Below are positions 1 to 11,383 of a stretch of 64,000 nucleotides of DNA, one piece after another. Source of the DNA: Capronia americana (taxonomy: Eukaryota > Ascomycota > Eurotiomycetes > Chaetothyriales > Herpotrichiellaceae); assembly GCA_016110215.1 (NCBI GenBank), contig JADWQD010000006.1:1860001-1924000 (forward strand), given 5' to 3'. The position numbers and the translations under genes were made by a program. Within the stretch, counting starts at the first letter, position 1, and every line of letters starts with the position of its first letter. Under the pieces are notes generated by a model, which saw nothing but the letters and a program-made list of their open reading frames with translations, made no database searches and had not been told where the DNA came from.

Positions 1-1
1 C

Positions 2-589
2 AAGACGCCGCCTCAGTGGCCCGCGCACCTGGGCGGCCCGCAGCCCGACCGGCCCAAAGGCAGCTTCACCAGCCTCCGGGGCGCCAACGTCCTGATCTGG
101 GGGTTCGGCAACATCGCCAAGACGCTGGCCCCGTCGCTGCGCCTGCTCGGCGCCAACGTCACGGGCATGGCCACGCGTAAGGGCATCCGCGACGGGTACG
201 AGGTCTACGCCGAGGACGAGCTGCCGCGCCTGCTCCCCGAGACCGACGCCCTCGTCATGATCCTCCCCGGCAGTGAGGCGACCAAGCACGCCCTCAACGC
301 CGAGCGGCTCAAATTGCTGCCTTCGCACGCGTGGGTCGTCAACGTCGGCCGCGGCACCTCCATCGACGAAGACGCCCTGTACGAGGCCTTAGTGGGCGGC
401 GGCATCGGGGGCGCCGCCCTCGACGTCTTCGCCGTGGAGCCCCTTCCCGTGGAGAGTAAACTGTGGGGCGCGAAGAACTGTTTCGTGAGTCCCCATGCCG
501 CTGGGGGGAGGCCGCAAGGGAGTGAGCGGTTGGTGGCCGAGAATCTGAGGCGGTTTTTGGCCGGGCAACAGTTGAAGAATGTCGTCTGA
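2..589 (+). CDS. D-isomer-specific 2-hydroxyacid dehydrogenase, C-terminal part (5' truncated by window)
   Basis: The reading frame is open from base 2, and the true start lies upstream of the window. The visible 195 residues are the NAD-binding and C-terminal part of a D-2-hydroxyacid dehydrogenase, which interconverts a 2-oxoacid and a D-2-hydroxyacid using NAD(P)H. A Rossmann glycine motif (GFGNIA) lies near visible residue 37. Further on are the NVGRGTSIDEDAL segment with the substrate-binding Arg, the AALDVFAVEPLP block carrying the conserved Glu region, and SPHAAGG with the catalytic His. The segment between glycine motif and C terminus has the usual family length and ends normally at TGA. 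The substrate (glycerate, phosphoglycerate or another) cannot be told. The family call is secure. Confidence 0.9.
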   Translation, partial: KTPPQWPAHLGGPQPDRPKGSFTSLRGANVLIWGFGNIAKTLAPSLRLLGANVTGMATRKGIRDGYEVYAEDELPRLLPETDALVMILPGSEATKHALNAERLKLLPSHAWVVNVGRGTSIDEDALYEALVGGGIGGAALDVFAVEPLPVESKLWGAKNCFVSPHAAGGRPQGSERLVAENLRRFLAGQQLKNVV

Positions 590-1244
590 AGCGGTTGCTG
601 AGTTCGGAGAAACGTAGGGCAAGTCAGGTTAGACTAAGAGAGGAGAAGAGAGTGTAGATGATTCGAACTCGAAGGGAGTTTCCTCATTCCTTGTCCTACA
701 CTCGCGAAGGACTCCACGCCGTATGCACACAGGGAAGCTACAGGTCAGGATTCATGGATGGATAGGAGCCAGGCTCTTTACGTACTTTGTGTGGGCGGAG
801 CGGCATGTGCTGTAGATGGACAGATTGCTGTCATCCATTGCTGTCTGTATGAGGTCGCCTATCGCCATGCCATGCCATGCCATGCCATGCCATGTACTCC
901 GCCCGGTATTCCGTGATGGATTCATGGCAAACACTACGAACGAACGAACGTACACGGAAGGGATGACAGGGAGCATACCGTGTATTGTTCAGAGATGAGA
1001 TTGTTTGGCTTTAAAGCGGACAGAAACTCTTTGTCAACGTCTAGTGATCAAACCGAGCTGTACTTGGTGTGTGTGCATGGAGGATAGCTGGCGGACAATC
1101 CACCTGTTTGTTCTCAACAACGCATGATCCCCGTTCATAACCAATCTGTTGACGTCTTTGATTGCGCTCCGTTTCTGCTTGATCCCATGCAACGTCGCGG
1201 GTTCCCTTGTTTGTGTTATCAACAACTTTGTCGATACAGCAAAC
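590..1244. other. Intergenic region with short tandem repeats
   Basis: No convincing gene is visible. It holds the 3' flank of the dehydrogenase gene, a CCATG pentanucleotide array near 865-894, an ACGA-type tetranucleotide run near 935-951, and the 5' flank of the next gene. Short open frames here look random. Confidence 0.6.
865..894. repeat. CCATG pentanucleotide microsatellite, about 6 copies
   Basis: Perfect head-to-tail CCATG units lie between ATCG and TACTCC in non-coding DNA. The unit contains CATG. The array probably arose by replication slippage. Confidence 0.9.
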
Positions 1245-1931
1245 ATGTCTTCTGCAACGCAATATATTTGGGATGCCGCGCCCGCTTCTCAAATCAGCCA
1301 TTCGTCACAAGCCCTCATATTGATGCCAACCATCCTTCAGGAGCACGCCGCCGACGCCGTCTACAGCATCGTCTCCCAACGCGAACCTCTCGTCCAGCTA
1401 AACCCAACCCGACTCCCAACCATGCCGACTGTTCTGGGCGTCCCCATCCGGGCTGAAAATGCCACTACAATCGACCAGGCAACAGATCTCGAACTCCTCA
1501 TCGCATTTAGCAACACGGTAATCTGGCTCCTGATGGGTCTCCTTCTGTACATACAGATCCTCGAAAACCGCCGTGGCGAAGCCCGCCTGTTCCAACATCT
1601 TGAGAACGAGAGAGGCGCCTTTGCCGAGCTGAACCGCCAACGAAGAGAGATCATGGATTCGTGGAAGCAAAGCCTGGAGCGGATTCCCGAGGAGGACGAG
1701 CCCATGGACCACCAGGGTCGGTCTGACGTCGTACCGGAGCAGAGCCTCGTGCAGCGAACCGGATTGCATGTCGAAGACGATCTTCTCGACGCCATGGAGG
1801 ATGAGATGCTGGAACGGCGGGAAGAAGAAGATGACGCTGGCAGTGAGGGTGAGGATGATCTGGAGATGTTGCGCAGGAGGCCCACGAGACGACAACCTGA
1901 TCGTGAGCATGAGGCCGTTTGGCGGTGGTAG
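1245..1931 (+). CDS. Unrecognised single-pass membrane protein, 228 aa
   Basis: I do not recognise this protein. The frame is open further upstream, but ATG 1245 (MSSATQYIWD) gives the most protein-like start. Residues about 85-107 form one clear hydrophobic helix (LLIAFSNTVIWLLMGLLLYI). It is followed by a charged, helix-forming stretch (ENRRGEARLFQHLENERG onward) likely to be coiled coil, then a very acidic tail and an Arg-rich end (LRRRPTRRQPDRE). The shape suggests a small tail-anchored or single-span membrane protein with a long cytosolic side. There is no signal peptide and no enzyme motif. It has a single exon. The reading frame looks real because its composition is biased and its features are ordered, but the function is unknown. 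Confidence 0.6.
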   Translation: MSSATQYIWDAAPASQISHSSQALILMPTILQEHAADAVYSIVSQREPLVQLNPTRLPTMPTVLGVPIRAENATTIDQATDLELLIAFSNTVIWLLMGLLLYIQILENRRGEARLFQHLENERGAFAELNRQRREIMDSWKQSLERIPEEDEPMDHQGRSDVVPEQSLVQRTGLHVEDDLLDAMEDEMLERREEEDDAGSEGEDDLEMLRRRPTRRQPDREHEAVWRW

Positions 1932-2209
1932 CGCCTGGTGAGGGTTGCCGATCATGAAGATAGTGTGATGCCCACGTCGGCTGAGCAGCTGGCTCGCTGG
2001 ACACCCTTGTGCGCGTGGATTACATAGCAGCAGGCTCTTGTGACATCAACCTGTACTGGCTGGGATCGCACCACGGAGCAGCGGCTTCATTCCCTCTTCA
2101 GCTCCTTGGGCTTATGTACTTCATGTAGACAAGCCAGTCAGCCAGCCAGAAGCGAGCCCGCAGACCGCAGACTGGAGACTCCTCCTGCGAGGAGTCAACT
2201 TAAGCTGCG

Positions 2210-2722
2210 TTACCGGAACCACCAACCACCACCCTTCGTTTCCTTCCCTTTTCCCTCCAGCTTCTTCGCATCCTCTATCTCTCTCTTCTTGCTCTCGGCC
2301 GCGATCCGCTCCTTCTCCTCCTGCCGTCTCGTCAACTCGATCACTTCTCTTCTCCTCTCCTCCACCTTCACAAGTTCCTCCTCCTTCTGTTTCCGCCTCG
2401 CAAGAATCCCCTGGAACCACTCCTCTCGCGCGGCGTCCTCCTCTGCCTTTGTCGCGTACTGCATCATACAGCTGTTCATGGCCAGATGCTGGTCCTTACA
2501 ATGCCACGCCACGGACATGGTGCGGCCCCGTGCGCAGTCGGCGAAGTCTTTGATGACGTCGGCACATCGCCGCCGGGCACGTTCATGGTACAGTCTGCGG
2601 ACTTCTTGTTCTTGGGCGGGAGAGAGAGGCAGGGGGTTGCGGAGGTTGTTTTGCTGGGCCGTGGGAGGCTGTGGTGAGGTCGGGGGAAGGGCGTCGGCGA
2701 TGACTGAGGGAGCCATCTCCAT
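2210..2722 (-). CDS. cmc1: COX assembly mitochondrial protein Cmc1 (twin CX9C)
   Basis: This is a 170-residue single-exon protein. After a Pro-rich N terminus comes LSPAQEQEVRRLYHE, then two CX9C pairs: C-ADVIKDFAD-C and C-KDQHLAMNS-C. This is the coiled-coil-helix fold of the Cmc1 family (PF08583), whose members are oxidised and retained in the mitochondrial intermembrane space by Mia40 and help Cox1 maturation. The C-terminal 60 residues are a long charged helix (REEWFQGILARRKQKEEELV) that makes the protein longer than yeast Cmc1. The start is ATG 2722, with a second in-frame ATG at 2716. It is divergent from utp11, with 303 bp between start codons, so the two probably share a promoter region. 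Confidence 0.88.
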   Translation of the reverse strand: MEMAPSVIADALPPTSPQPPTAQQNNLRNPLPLSPAQEQEVRRLYHERARRRCADVIKDFADCARGRTMSVAWHCKDQHLAMNSCMMQYATKAEEDAAREEWFQGILARRKQKEEELVKVEERRREVIELTRRQEEKERIAAESKKREIEDAKKLEGKGKETKGGGWWFR

Positions 2723-3025
2723 GGCTCTTTTGCTGGACTAATAATCGAGACGTGTTTGTGGATGAGCGAGTGTATGTGTCATCTAGCCATGGCGATACGG
2801 GCTCTTGTGTGGGTAGCTTCTCGGTGTCGAGGTGGTGAGCTTGAACTGAGGTGAAGCTGGTGTGCACACGTCGAGAGGAAAAAAGTGGAGAACTCGTGGT
2901 CTGCGGCGCCGGCGAAATTATTTCCTCGTCTGTTTGATTTTGTTTGCAGCCACATCAAAACACCGGCTTTCCCGCATTCGAGTGCTCCGCGACTTCTGAT
3001 TCTCTTACCCTCATACTCCCTCGAG
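2723..3025. promoter_or_regulatory. Bidirectional intergenic promoter between cmc1 and utp11
   Basis: These 303 bp separate two divergent start codons. No clear TATA box is visible. Parts are pyrimidine- or purine-rich, as is usual for fungal leaders. Assignment as a shared promoter rests on gene arrangement only. Confidence 0.5.
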
Positions 3026-3871
3026 ATGTCCTCCCTCCGCAACGCCATCTCGCGGCGCCCGCACAAGGAGCGCGACCAGCCCGCGGCCCGCCAAAAATGG
3101 GGAATCCTCGAAAAACACAAGGACTACTCGCTCCGGGCGCAGGACTACAACATCAAGAAGAAGAAGCTCTCCCAACTTTCGCAAAAGGCGCGGGAGAGAA
3201 ACCCCGACGAATTCGCGTTTGGTATGGTGAGGGACAACCGTGCCGGACTGGGGAAGCATAAATCCAAGCATCTCGGTGAAGACACTCAGGGAATCGTGCC
3301 AGCGAGGCCACTCAGTCATGACGCGGTGAAGCTGCTCAAGACGCAGGACGCGGGGTATTTGCGGACGGTGGCGGCGAAGGGGAGGAGAGAGATTGAGAGG
3401 CTGGAAGAGGAGGTCGGGATGGATACTGTCTCTTTGGGGAAGGAACGGCCGGGCAGGAAGATGAAGTTCGAGGACGAGCAGAACGAGGTGGCGCCGAGAG
3501 GGAAAAAGCGCGGGTCGAACGGCGAAGTAAAGCAGGATTCACTCGTCGACGACCGCGAGCGTACGCATGTCGAGGAACCTGCGCTCGCTACATCCATAAT
3601 CCCAGTGGACGAAAAGCAACCTCCAAAAGCGAAATCTAAGAAAGCGCTGCGAACGGAGCAAGACGCCCTTGTCCGCCTCAAGACCGAGCGAAAGAGGAGG
3701 AAACGCCTACAAGAGATGCGTGTGGCGAAACTTGAGGCTTTGAAGAAGAGACAGCGGGAAATCCTCGTTGCAACAGATCAACTGGAGCTACAGCGCGCAA
3801 AGATGGCGAGAACGGTAGGCGGTGTCAACAAGGATGGAGTCAGGTTCAAGATCAGGGAGAGAAAGAGGTAG
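3026..3871 (+). CDS. utp11: U3 snoRNA-associated protein Utp11
   Basis: This is a 281-residue basic nucleolar protein of the small-subunit processome, needed for 18S rRNA maturation. ATG 3026 gives MSSLRNAISRRPHKER. The Utp11 signature follows: QKWGILEKHKDYSLRAQDY, then KKKKLSQLSQKARERNPDEF, with FGM and KHLGEDTQ further on. The C-terminal half is Lys/Arg-rich coiled coil (RLKTERKRRKRLQEMRVAKL) and ends in IRERKR. The length matches the family. The frame is open upstream of the ATG, but that segment reads as leader sequence. It is a single exon with no sign of an intron. Confidence 0.93.
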   Translation: MSSLRNAISRRPHKERDQPAARQKWGILEKHKDYSLRAQDYNIKKKKLSQLSQKARERNPDEFAFGMVRDNRAGLGKHKSKHLGEDTQGIVPARPLSHDAVKLLKTQDAGYLRTVAAKGRREIERLEEEVGMDTVSLGKERPGRKMKFEDEQNEVAPRGKKRGSNGEVKQDSLVDDRERTHVEEPALATSIIPVDEKQPPKAKSKKALRTEQDALVRLKTERKRRKRLQEMRVAKLEALKKRQREILVATDQLELQRAKMARTVGGVNKDGVRFKIRERKR

Positions 3872-4039
3872 TGATGCCAGCGTGAGGTGATTAACGAATT
3901 CGACTGAAACATGCGAGATGAGTGATGCCTCTATTTGTGATATCCATGAGGATATGTGGTGCTGGTTTCTCCTAGACCAGGGAGCTCGAAACGGCCTGTC
4001 TATCAAGTAACCAGCAATGCATAAGGACTCTATTGGGCC

Positions 4040-5146
4040 TTAAACACCAGCGGCCACGGCGGCAGTCCTGACATTGGTGAAATCCGGATCTCTCCCCAAC
4101 AGCCAACCCATCCCTTCGACCTGCTCCTTGCGGAATTTCTCGCTGCCCTTCAGGAAGGGGAAGAAGCCCCAATGGCCATGCGGCAAACCGGGATAGACGT
4201 ACATCTTGGTCTTGACGCCATTTTCTTCCCTCAAGACACGTTCATAGATGATGGCTTCATCTCTCAGTGGGTCCATACCATCGATCTGGAACAACGCTGG
4301 AGGAAGATCCTTGTGGCCCTTTGGATGGTTGAACGGAGCATACCACACCCCGTCGTCCTCGTCGGGCTGGTATGCTCGCATGAACATGTCGATTGCTGCC
4401 ACGGGAAGGACCGGGGCGTTCCTGTTCTGCTCGTATGAAAGATAATATTGCTGGTATTTGGCGGGTACTTTCTTGTCCGGCAGCACGGCGGGGATGGCAA
4501 GATATTGTCCAGTCAGTGGCGGCGACAGCTTCTCGTCTCGAGCCACATGAGCCAGCACGGCGCTAATATTTCCACCGGCTGAAGTACCCCCAATGACGAA
4601 TCCTTTCGAAGGGTCGGCACCCCAGGATTCCGCGTTTGCTGCCGCCCACTTCAAGCAGTCCCACGCATCCTTGGGAGCATAGGGAAACTTGAAATCTGGT
4701 GCGAGTCGGTATGAAGCAGAGATGCAGACGGCACCGAAGGCTTGGACAAAGTTACGGCACGTCTGCTCCTCGCCTTCAGGGGCGCCGATGCAGAAACCGC
4801 CGCCATGGTAAAGCACGATCAAGGGACTACCGCTGCTGGGAGGATTTGTCGGTTGATAGAGCTTCGCGCGTAGCTTGGAGCCATCTGCGGTGGGGTATTG
4901 CACTTCGGTCTGCTTGACTTCTGGCGGCGGTTGCCCGAGCGCCTTCATGGCGTCCTCGTTGCGCTTGTCCACCATGACCTTGAAATCTGTGAGATCAGAG
5001 TAATCCGGTGGCGGCAAGTTGGCTTTCTCGAGGAACTGGACCGTTGTCAGCGACAGATACAATCACGACAGTAATGGACATACAGCTTTCAACTCAGGGT
5101 CGATCTGCCCGAGGGCGAGGAGCGATTCTTTGTCCGTGTATGACAT
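4040..5146 (-). CDS. Alpha/beta-hydrolase esterase, HSL (hormone-sensitive lipase) type, 352 aa
   Basis: Two exons: 5146-5084 (MSYTDKESLLALGQIDPELKA) and 5035-4040, joined in phase 0 across a 48-nt intron (GTATGT, branch CTGAC, CAG). A larger unspliced frame starting inside the intron is not the true start. The HSL family motifs are in order: oxyanion motif HGGGFCIG (about residue 98), nucleophile elbow GTSAGG (Ser about 173), DPLRDE acid (about 276), and LPHGH with the catalytic His (about 307). It should hydrolyse short-chain carboxyl esters. It has no signal peptide, so it is likely cytosolic. The natural substrate cannot be told. Confidence 0.9.
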
Positions 5147-7556
5147 GGTGAAGGCTGCGCGAGTTGGATTCTGGCAAGAATCAGCTGGAAGGCAGGATCT
5201 ACAATGTCTTCTTATAAATTTTATAATACCTTCAGGTTTTTCTACGAGAAGGCCTGACCAATGTATTATTCTTGATCCCACGAATACCAAAGATGAGATG
5301 GACCCGCCGAGAAAGCTCCCTCTTCATCTGTACCGTGGTACGGGTCGGGTGGTGGATCTTGGTTCGACCTCATGATGACCTCGGCACTTGCTGGGTTCCC
5401 TTATTTGATGACCTATACCGTAGAGGCTATCTGACTCGATTGTCGACATCCGTACGGAGTACTCCATGCCTCGAGGGCGGATCGTGCGGGGTGTATGTTA
5501 TTCCCGCTCGGTTAGCTGCCCATCGGGGTTGAGGGTCACGCCGGCTGCGTATGGAAACAAACGAAGGCCCTTCCGCCTAGCTTGTTTGGCCTCGGGTCAG
5601 CCATGGGGCCGCCGTAAACCAAGCCGTATTTACGGTGCGACTGAAGAAAAGTTACTCCGTGTCAACCCAAGGAGTGATGTGCGTCTCAGATTTTGGCGAG
5701 CTGTCAGCAACCCGGACAACCTCTTATACCCGCGACCGCAGGTGTGATGAGCAAACTCCGTCATCAACGAGGGGAAACCTCGTAAATGCGTGCACGTAGG
5801 GTTGGACGGTCAGAGCTGGCAAGGGTCTCTTAGCATACCCGAAGCCATACGGGGTGGCTATTGCTTGCCTCTGCTGGATGCGGCGTACAAGCTTCCATCC
5901 TAGGCCCCTGGTTTTCTCGTTCTGGCACGATGAAACAGAGCGCGATGATGCTTGCGTTCACGTGGGAGTATTCAAAGGCCAGCAGTTCCCGCTCAACGAG
6001 CTGTGCACCCTGCTATATTGCTTTTGCCAGCTCGTTTGTCAATAGCTTCAAACAGAAAGCACAGTACTGGGCACGAGTAGTATGATGTCTTCGCCTGCAC
6101 CCAGAGGTGCGGGACCCGACAGCACGGAGGTGTTGGCCCTGACAGTTGTTGCATCGCGGCAAGCCACCAGATTTCTAGCCGCGAGCCACTAACACCAAGA
6201 GGGCAAAGGTGCCTCGAACAGCCACTCTCGGGGAAGAAAATTGTGATAGCCCGGCTGGAGGGCCATCCCGGTCTGCTGGGCGCCAACTGCATTGCTGCCG
6301 GAGCCGTCTGAACCGGAAAGGGCAGAGTGGGCAGTCTGTGGACAGCGACGGGACTGTTTTGGCAAGACTGGCGTGATTTCGCGACACGATCATGGCGACG
6401 CCATCCCGCGGGAACGGGTGACGGATGCTCTTAGGGCGTTCGATGGTTTTCCAGTTGTTCGAGCAGTGGGAACAGGGAGGGTGAGGAGGGATTCCTGCAA
6501 CGCGATTGCCAATCACAAGGGAGCATGGATGAGGAAAGGATGGGGGCAAGGGCATACACGAGACAGCAGGAGGCTCCTACGACGATCACAGTAGCTATGT
6601 AACTGTACGAGTACTCGTAGGTGAGGTGATAGAGAAGAATCAACTGCACACCACGCTTGATCCTCCCGGCAGGCGGTTTAGTTTCGATCTGGCCTGCATC
6701 GCTCACTCGCATTCGCACTTTGCATCGACTGCACCGCATCGCACATCGGCGCTCCACAACTCGAACAGTTTGTGTTTGGCAGGTCGAAAGCTTTTTGCTC
6801 TACTTCGTCTCAGTCACATCAGTTCAACCTCTCTTCTCACCCACAAGCGGAAGCGGCACACAAGAGGACACCACTTGATTGTCTGTGTCTCTTGGGATTG
6901 CTCGTACTATTGATTTGAGATTCCTCCTGGTGCTCCCTTGGCCCTCGTTCGCTCATTTTCGCGCCTATCCCTTGCTCACATGCCAGCGATTGGCTCTCTT
7001 TGCACGACCACGACCAACCACAACTGCGGACAGCTCAATCCTCGAATGATTGAGAGATCGTCGAGCCAACAATAGCAGCAACCATCTCTGGCCCGCGAGC
7101 CTCGTACCATCCCGCCTCCATCGCTCCCTCTGTCGCCGTCCTATCGCTGTTGTCAGTCAGTCGGTGTCGTGGAACTTGGGCGAGGAGACTGTCAAACCTG
7201 TCTTCGCACCGTGGTATGCTTGACTGTCCCATTTTGCCTCCTTGCTTGCCGCCAGTCCTCTGTACTGACCCCTCTGTCTCAGACATCCCTCGTTATACTC
7301 CAACTTGCGCTGGTTCGCCGTCTGCTACGACAGCCCCTCAGGGTTGACTCACGGTCCCTACTCGAACTTCTCCACGCGTCTCCCCAGCATTCCTGCGCCG
7401 TTCTCTTGTCCGAACAGTCTGTTGTCGCTTCACTCGCGCCACGAACACTCGACGGCGCGCTAATCACTCTCCCCTGTCGACACATGCAGTAAACCATCGC
7501 CTCGACCCTCCCGCGCATTGAACTCAACCCAGGCACGACAAAGTGGTGCAGCGATC
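5147..7556. other. 2.4-kb intergenic region; esterase promoter at left, long pyrimidine-rich cdc24 leader at right
   Basis: No gene is recognised. The frames here are short, lack coding character, and none forms a plausible spliced protein. The left end is the promoter of the minus-strand esterase. The right part (about 6700-7556) is rich in CT tracts, as expected of a long 5' leader for cdc24. A CCAAT box on the minus strand (ATTGG) lies near 6987. Confidence 0.5.
5212..5226 (-). promoter_or_regulatory. TATA-like element upstream of the esterase gene
   Basis: A symmetric AT stretch (TTATAAATTTTATAA) lies 66-80 nt upstream of the esterase ATG in otherwise GC-balanced DNA. Position and sequence fit a TATA box. 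No expression evidence is available. Confidence 0.4.
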
Positions 7557-10447
7557 ATGTTGGCATCTCCGCCAACAGCGAACGGCGACCATGGACCCAT
7601 CCTGGATAAGGACAACATTATAAATGTAAGAGACGGAGAATCGCTCTACCAGATATGCATCAAACTGCGCAGGCGCTTGTCCGGGGTCCCTGGCTTCCGC
7701 CCCTACCTCGACGAGATGGAAGAGCGCGAGGCAGATGGGTTGACGGATCCAGTATCATCCTTGTGGCAATGCTTCCGGAGTGGACTGCCATTGCTCACCA
7801 TCTATAATGCTTCCGACCCCGAAGAAGGCGATCTTGTGGTTGGCACCAACCGCCCCGATAGGGTGGGAAAAGAAGCTGCCTTCCTCTTCATCAAGTCTTG
7901 CATGCAGAAGATGAACATCCCGGCAGCGGACACCTTCACCGTCACGGACTTATACAGCGATAATACCACTGGCTTTGTCAAAGTGACGAAGCTCGTCAAT
8001 CGCGTGCTGGATATGTTGCGACTAAGTGGCAAGTTACATCCCTCGACGGATAGCGAAGACTCCCGGGATGGCACCGACGCTGGCTCCAACGCTCCCGAAC
8101 AAGCGCCAAAGTCGATGACTCGGAGGCAGTATATCTTGAGGGAACTTGTTGAGACTGAAAGGCAGTATGTTCATCACTTGCAGAATTTGCAGCTTTTGAA
8201 GAAGGAATTGGAGGAAGTCGGCGCGCTGACTGGCGACGCCATTCACAATATCTTTCTGAACCTGAATAACCTTCTGGATTTTGCGCAACGATTTTTGATC
8301 CGTATTGAGCAACAAAATGAGATACCCGAGGAGCAGCAAAACTGGGGCCAACTGTTTGTCCACTACAAAGACCCCTTCAGACAATATGAGCCATTCATCG
8401 CCAACCAGAGAAGATGTGAAACCGCTTGCCAGCAGGAGTGGGACAAGATGGTTGCTCATGCCCGGTCGACACTGACACAGCAAATGCTAGCAAACCCAAC
8501 CATTCTGAACGGATTTCTCCTTAAGCCATTCCAACGGCTGACCAAGTATCCGTTGTTGCTGAAGGTCGGTTTATCCCCTTGGTCCGTATGAATTGCAACT
8601 GATTTGCCTAGGATCTTCTCAATCAAACTCAAGACGAACAGTTGAAGTCCGATTTGACAAACGCGATCGCCATTATCCAAGACGTGTTGATGCAGGCGGA
8701 TGCTTCTATCGACAAAGAGACCAGGGACGATGCTCTCCAAGATCTACAGGAGCGCATCGACGACTGGAAACAACTCCAGATCACCTCACTCGGGGAACTA
8801 CTTCTGCTTGGCACATTCAATGTGATGAAGGACAGCGGTCTTCGGTCGGAGGAGAAGGAGTATCACATCTACCTTTTCAGCCGCATCCTGATCATGTGCA
8901 AGGATGTCAATGCCAACAAGCCCAAGAACAGGCTGGCGAACACCAAGCCCTCGCTCAGTCTTCGGGGCAAGCCAAAAATGAACTTGAAGGGCCGGATCTA
9001 TTTCACCAATGTCACCTCGGTGACGGCGCAAACGAGCCCCGGCAATTATTCTTTGCAGATATCGTGGAAAGGCGAGCCGGCGGTGGAAACATTCAACATC
9101 AAGTTCAAGAACGACGACACTTTGCAAAAATGGCACAACATGATCGAGACTCAGCGTTCGTCCTGCATGCTGGAGGCCAAATCGAGAGGTATCTCTGAGA
9201 CGCATCTTCTTTCGTTACAGGGAGCAAATCTGGAGAACCCGTATCTTGCTCAAGAAGAAGATGACGACTACAGCAGACTCTCTGGGACTACGTACGGTGG
9301 CACGGACGTCAACGGGTACTCGGAATTTAGCATGAGCAGAAATGCTTCAAGCACGAGCCTGCGGTCACGCTCCGCGACCAACGGCAGTGGTGGTAGCGGT
9401 CCTAATATGTCATCAGGGCGCACACGGGTTCCGACCTCTGAGATGGGCGGCCTCTCGCTGAACACTCGCGGTCTGCCGCTGGTGTCTCCGCAAGAGTACC
9501 CCGCTGGCTCATATTTCTCGCCTATTGATCGAGACACACCTCCAGGATCCTCCATGTCTGCCCGGTCCAGTTCGCAGTCCGCGTTTGTAGGCTACCAGCG
9601 TGGCACCACTCCGGTCGGTGGGAGCATGTACGCTCCCGAGTCACACCGGAACACGGCGCCTGCCATGGCTCGAAACCCGAATGGCCAATCGAATGGAAAT
9701 CCATACCTGGCCAATGGTCGAAACCGAGGACAATCCTCCGGTCCTGGCATGCAGGCGCCTCGCATGCGATCGGCAAGCAGCCCCGATGTGCATCCTATGA
9801 TACAACAAAGCCGCAAATATACATCATCTGAAAATGTGCCAACTGTGCCCCCTATCCCGGCGCACATGGCAAAGCAGATGGCGCCTCCCAGCAGGAGCCA
9901 GAGCAATTCGCCGAACAATGCGCCCCCTTCGCGGGGCGGTACTCCTCATCAGCAGTACGGATTGCCCCAAGCGGTGCGTCCCGGCATGCCGAGTCACGGG
10001 TATACCTATGATCAGGCGTACGGTCCTGAGGTTAGACGGCCTGGACACGCACCGTCACTATCACAAGGCCGACCTTTTTCTCCTCCGGTTTCGTCACCTT
10101 CCAGTGACGGAGATCCATATATCCCGAGTCAGCTGAAAGCAAAAGTCTGTTTCGATGAGAACTATGTTTCGATGATAATAGCCAGCAACATCCAGTTCCG
10201 GTCCTTGGCAGACCGAATCGACGCAAAGTTGGCACGGTTCACCAACCATTCTATTGCCTCGGGCTCGGTTCGGTTGCGATACCGCGACGAGGATGGCGAC
10301 TTTATCCTGATCGATAGTGACGAGGCAGTTCATGAAGCTCTGCTGGACTGGCGCGAGACCCGTGCTGCGAACTCGTCCAATCCACAAAACGCCGAACTCT
10401 TGCTCTTTGCGCATGCGGTAGTCGGCGACGGTGTCGGGAATGGTTGA
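7557..10447 (+). CDS. cdc24: Cdc24, guanine nucleotide exchange factor for Cdc42
   Basis: Two exons: 7557-8564 and 8612-10447, giving 947 residues. The 47-nt intron has the rare donor GTCGGT and the acceptor CCTAG. It splits KYPLLLK|DLLNQTQ inside the DH domain in phase 0. Domains in order: the CDC24/calponin-like region (about 28-118, SLYQICIKLRRRL), the DH/RhoGEF domain (about 186-375, RRQYILRELVETERQYV), the PH domain (about 395-515), a long Ser/Pro/Gly-rich linker, and a PB1 domain (about 844-944) with the acidic DEDGDFILIDSDEA motif that binds Bem1-type scaffolds. Cdc24 activates Cdc42 for polarity and hyphal tip growth. The frame is open upstream, but the first real ATG is at 7557. Confidence 0.95.
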
Positions 10448-11356
10448 ACCAAAAACAGAGCACTGGGACACGCACAGTGTACGGGTTGGAATCTCAGCAG
10501 GCAGGCTGTCCTCTGCAAATCCAATTGTGTCGGAAGCTGGCTCGCCGGAGCCTAAACAACGATATAGTGTCGAGCCGGGTCGCGCCGTGTGCTGAGTAGA
10601 CACTCAGACGTCTCGAAAGGGACATAAATATGCACGGCTAGCTCTCTATATCCTTATCAGGAGTCAAGAATACATTTGAGACGAGCTACGATGTGATGGG
10701 TTACGATGTTGGATACGGGGGAGAAGCAAGGAAATGAAGAGGGCGTCACACAAAATAAAGGCCGTAAGAAGAGAGGTCTGAAGTGCGTGAATGATTCAAG
10801 AGAAGGGCTCCTAGGAGAGGGGACGGAAGTGGAGAGGATCTCATATTTCTGTTAGGTGGATATCTTGGTCAGAAATTGGCAACATATTAGCAGCATCTCT
10901 TTGGTTGCAACAGGAATATATATACGTAAACTCAGGGTCACAGGCAGCATTTGTTTAGCCTCCTTGCCACAAGTACTGGCGATGTCTGCCGGTGGGAAGG
11001 AAGCCTTTGCATGGTCAGTTGGCCTGAGCTGGTGATATTGACTGAATTGAACCCAGCCAAATCGCAATAAGACTATTTCATTCTGGTCTCCTTGCTGCTT
11101 GGTAAACTCACGAGCGGAGCCGTTCAGGGAGTTCAATCATGCGCATGAGCTGAGAGCGAAGCGGCAAGGACGGTTGATCGGATTGCTGCAAATAGGGAGT
11201 GAGTTGAGAATGAAACCAAGGAAAACCTGGGGCGAGGTCACGTGGTATTTTCAACGTTCATTCGTTGATATCATCAGCGTTGCTACGAGGTAATTACGAA
11301 GTGCTTCCCCTGCCATTTTGAAATCGGCTCTCCTCTCGCTTTAAATCCTTTCATGC

Positions 11357-11383
11357 ACACGTTGAATGTGACATTCAACGTGT
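11357..11383. repeat. 27-nt inverted repeat, 13-bp arms with one central base
   Basis: The left arm ACACGTTGAATGT and right arm ACATTCAACGTGT are exact reverse complements separated by a single G. The repeat is intergenic, about 0.9 kb past cdc24 and 1.6 kb before the permease. It could be a dimeric DNA-binding site or a hairpin. Confidence 0.85.

Noticed and set aside
655..680. GATTCGAAC resembling a reverse-strand tRNA T-loop
   Set aside because: The flanking bases cannot form the T stem, and no D-arm or acceptor stem is visible.
5147..7556. Several 60-126-codon frames in the cdc24 upstream region
   Set aside because: None has a family motif, consistent codon character or plausible splice partners.
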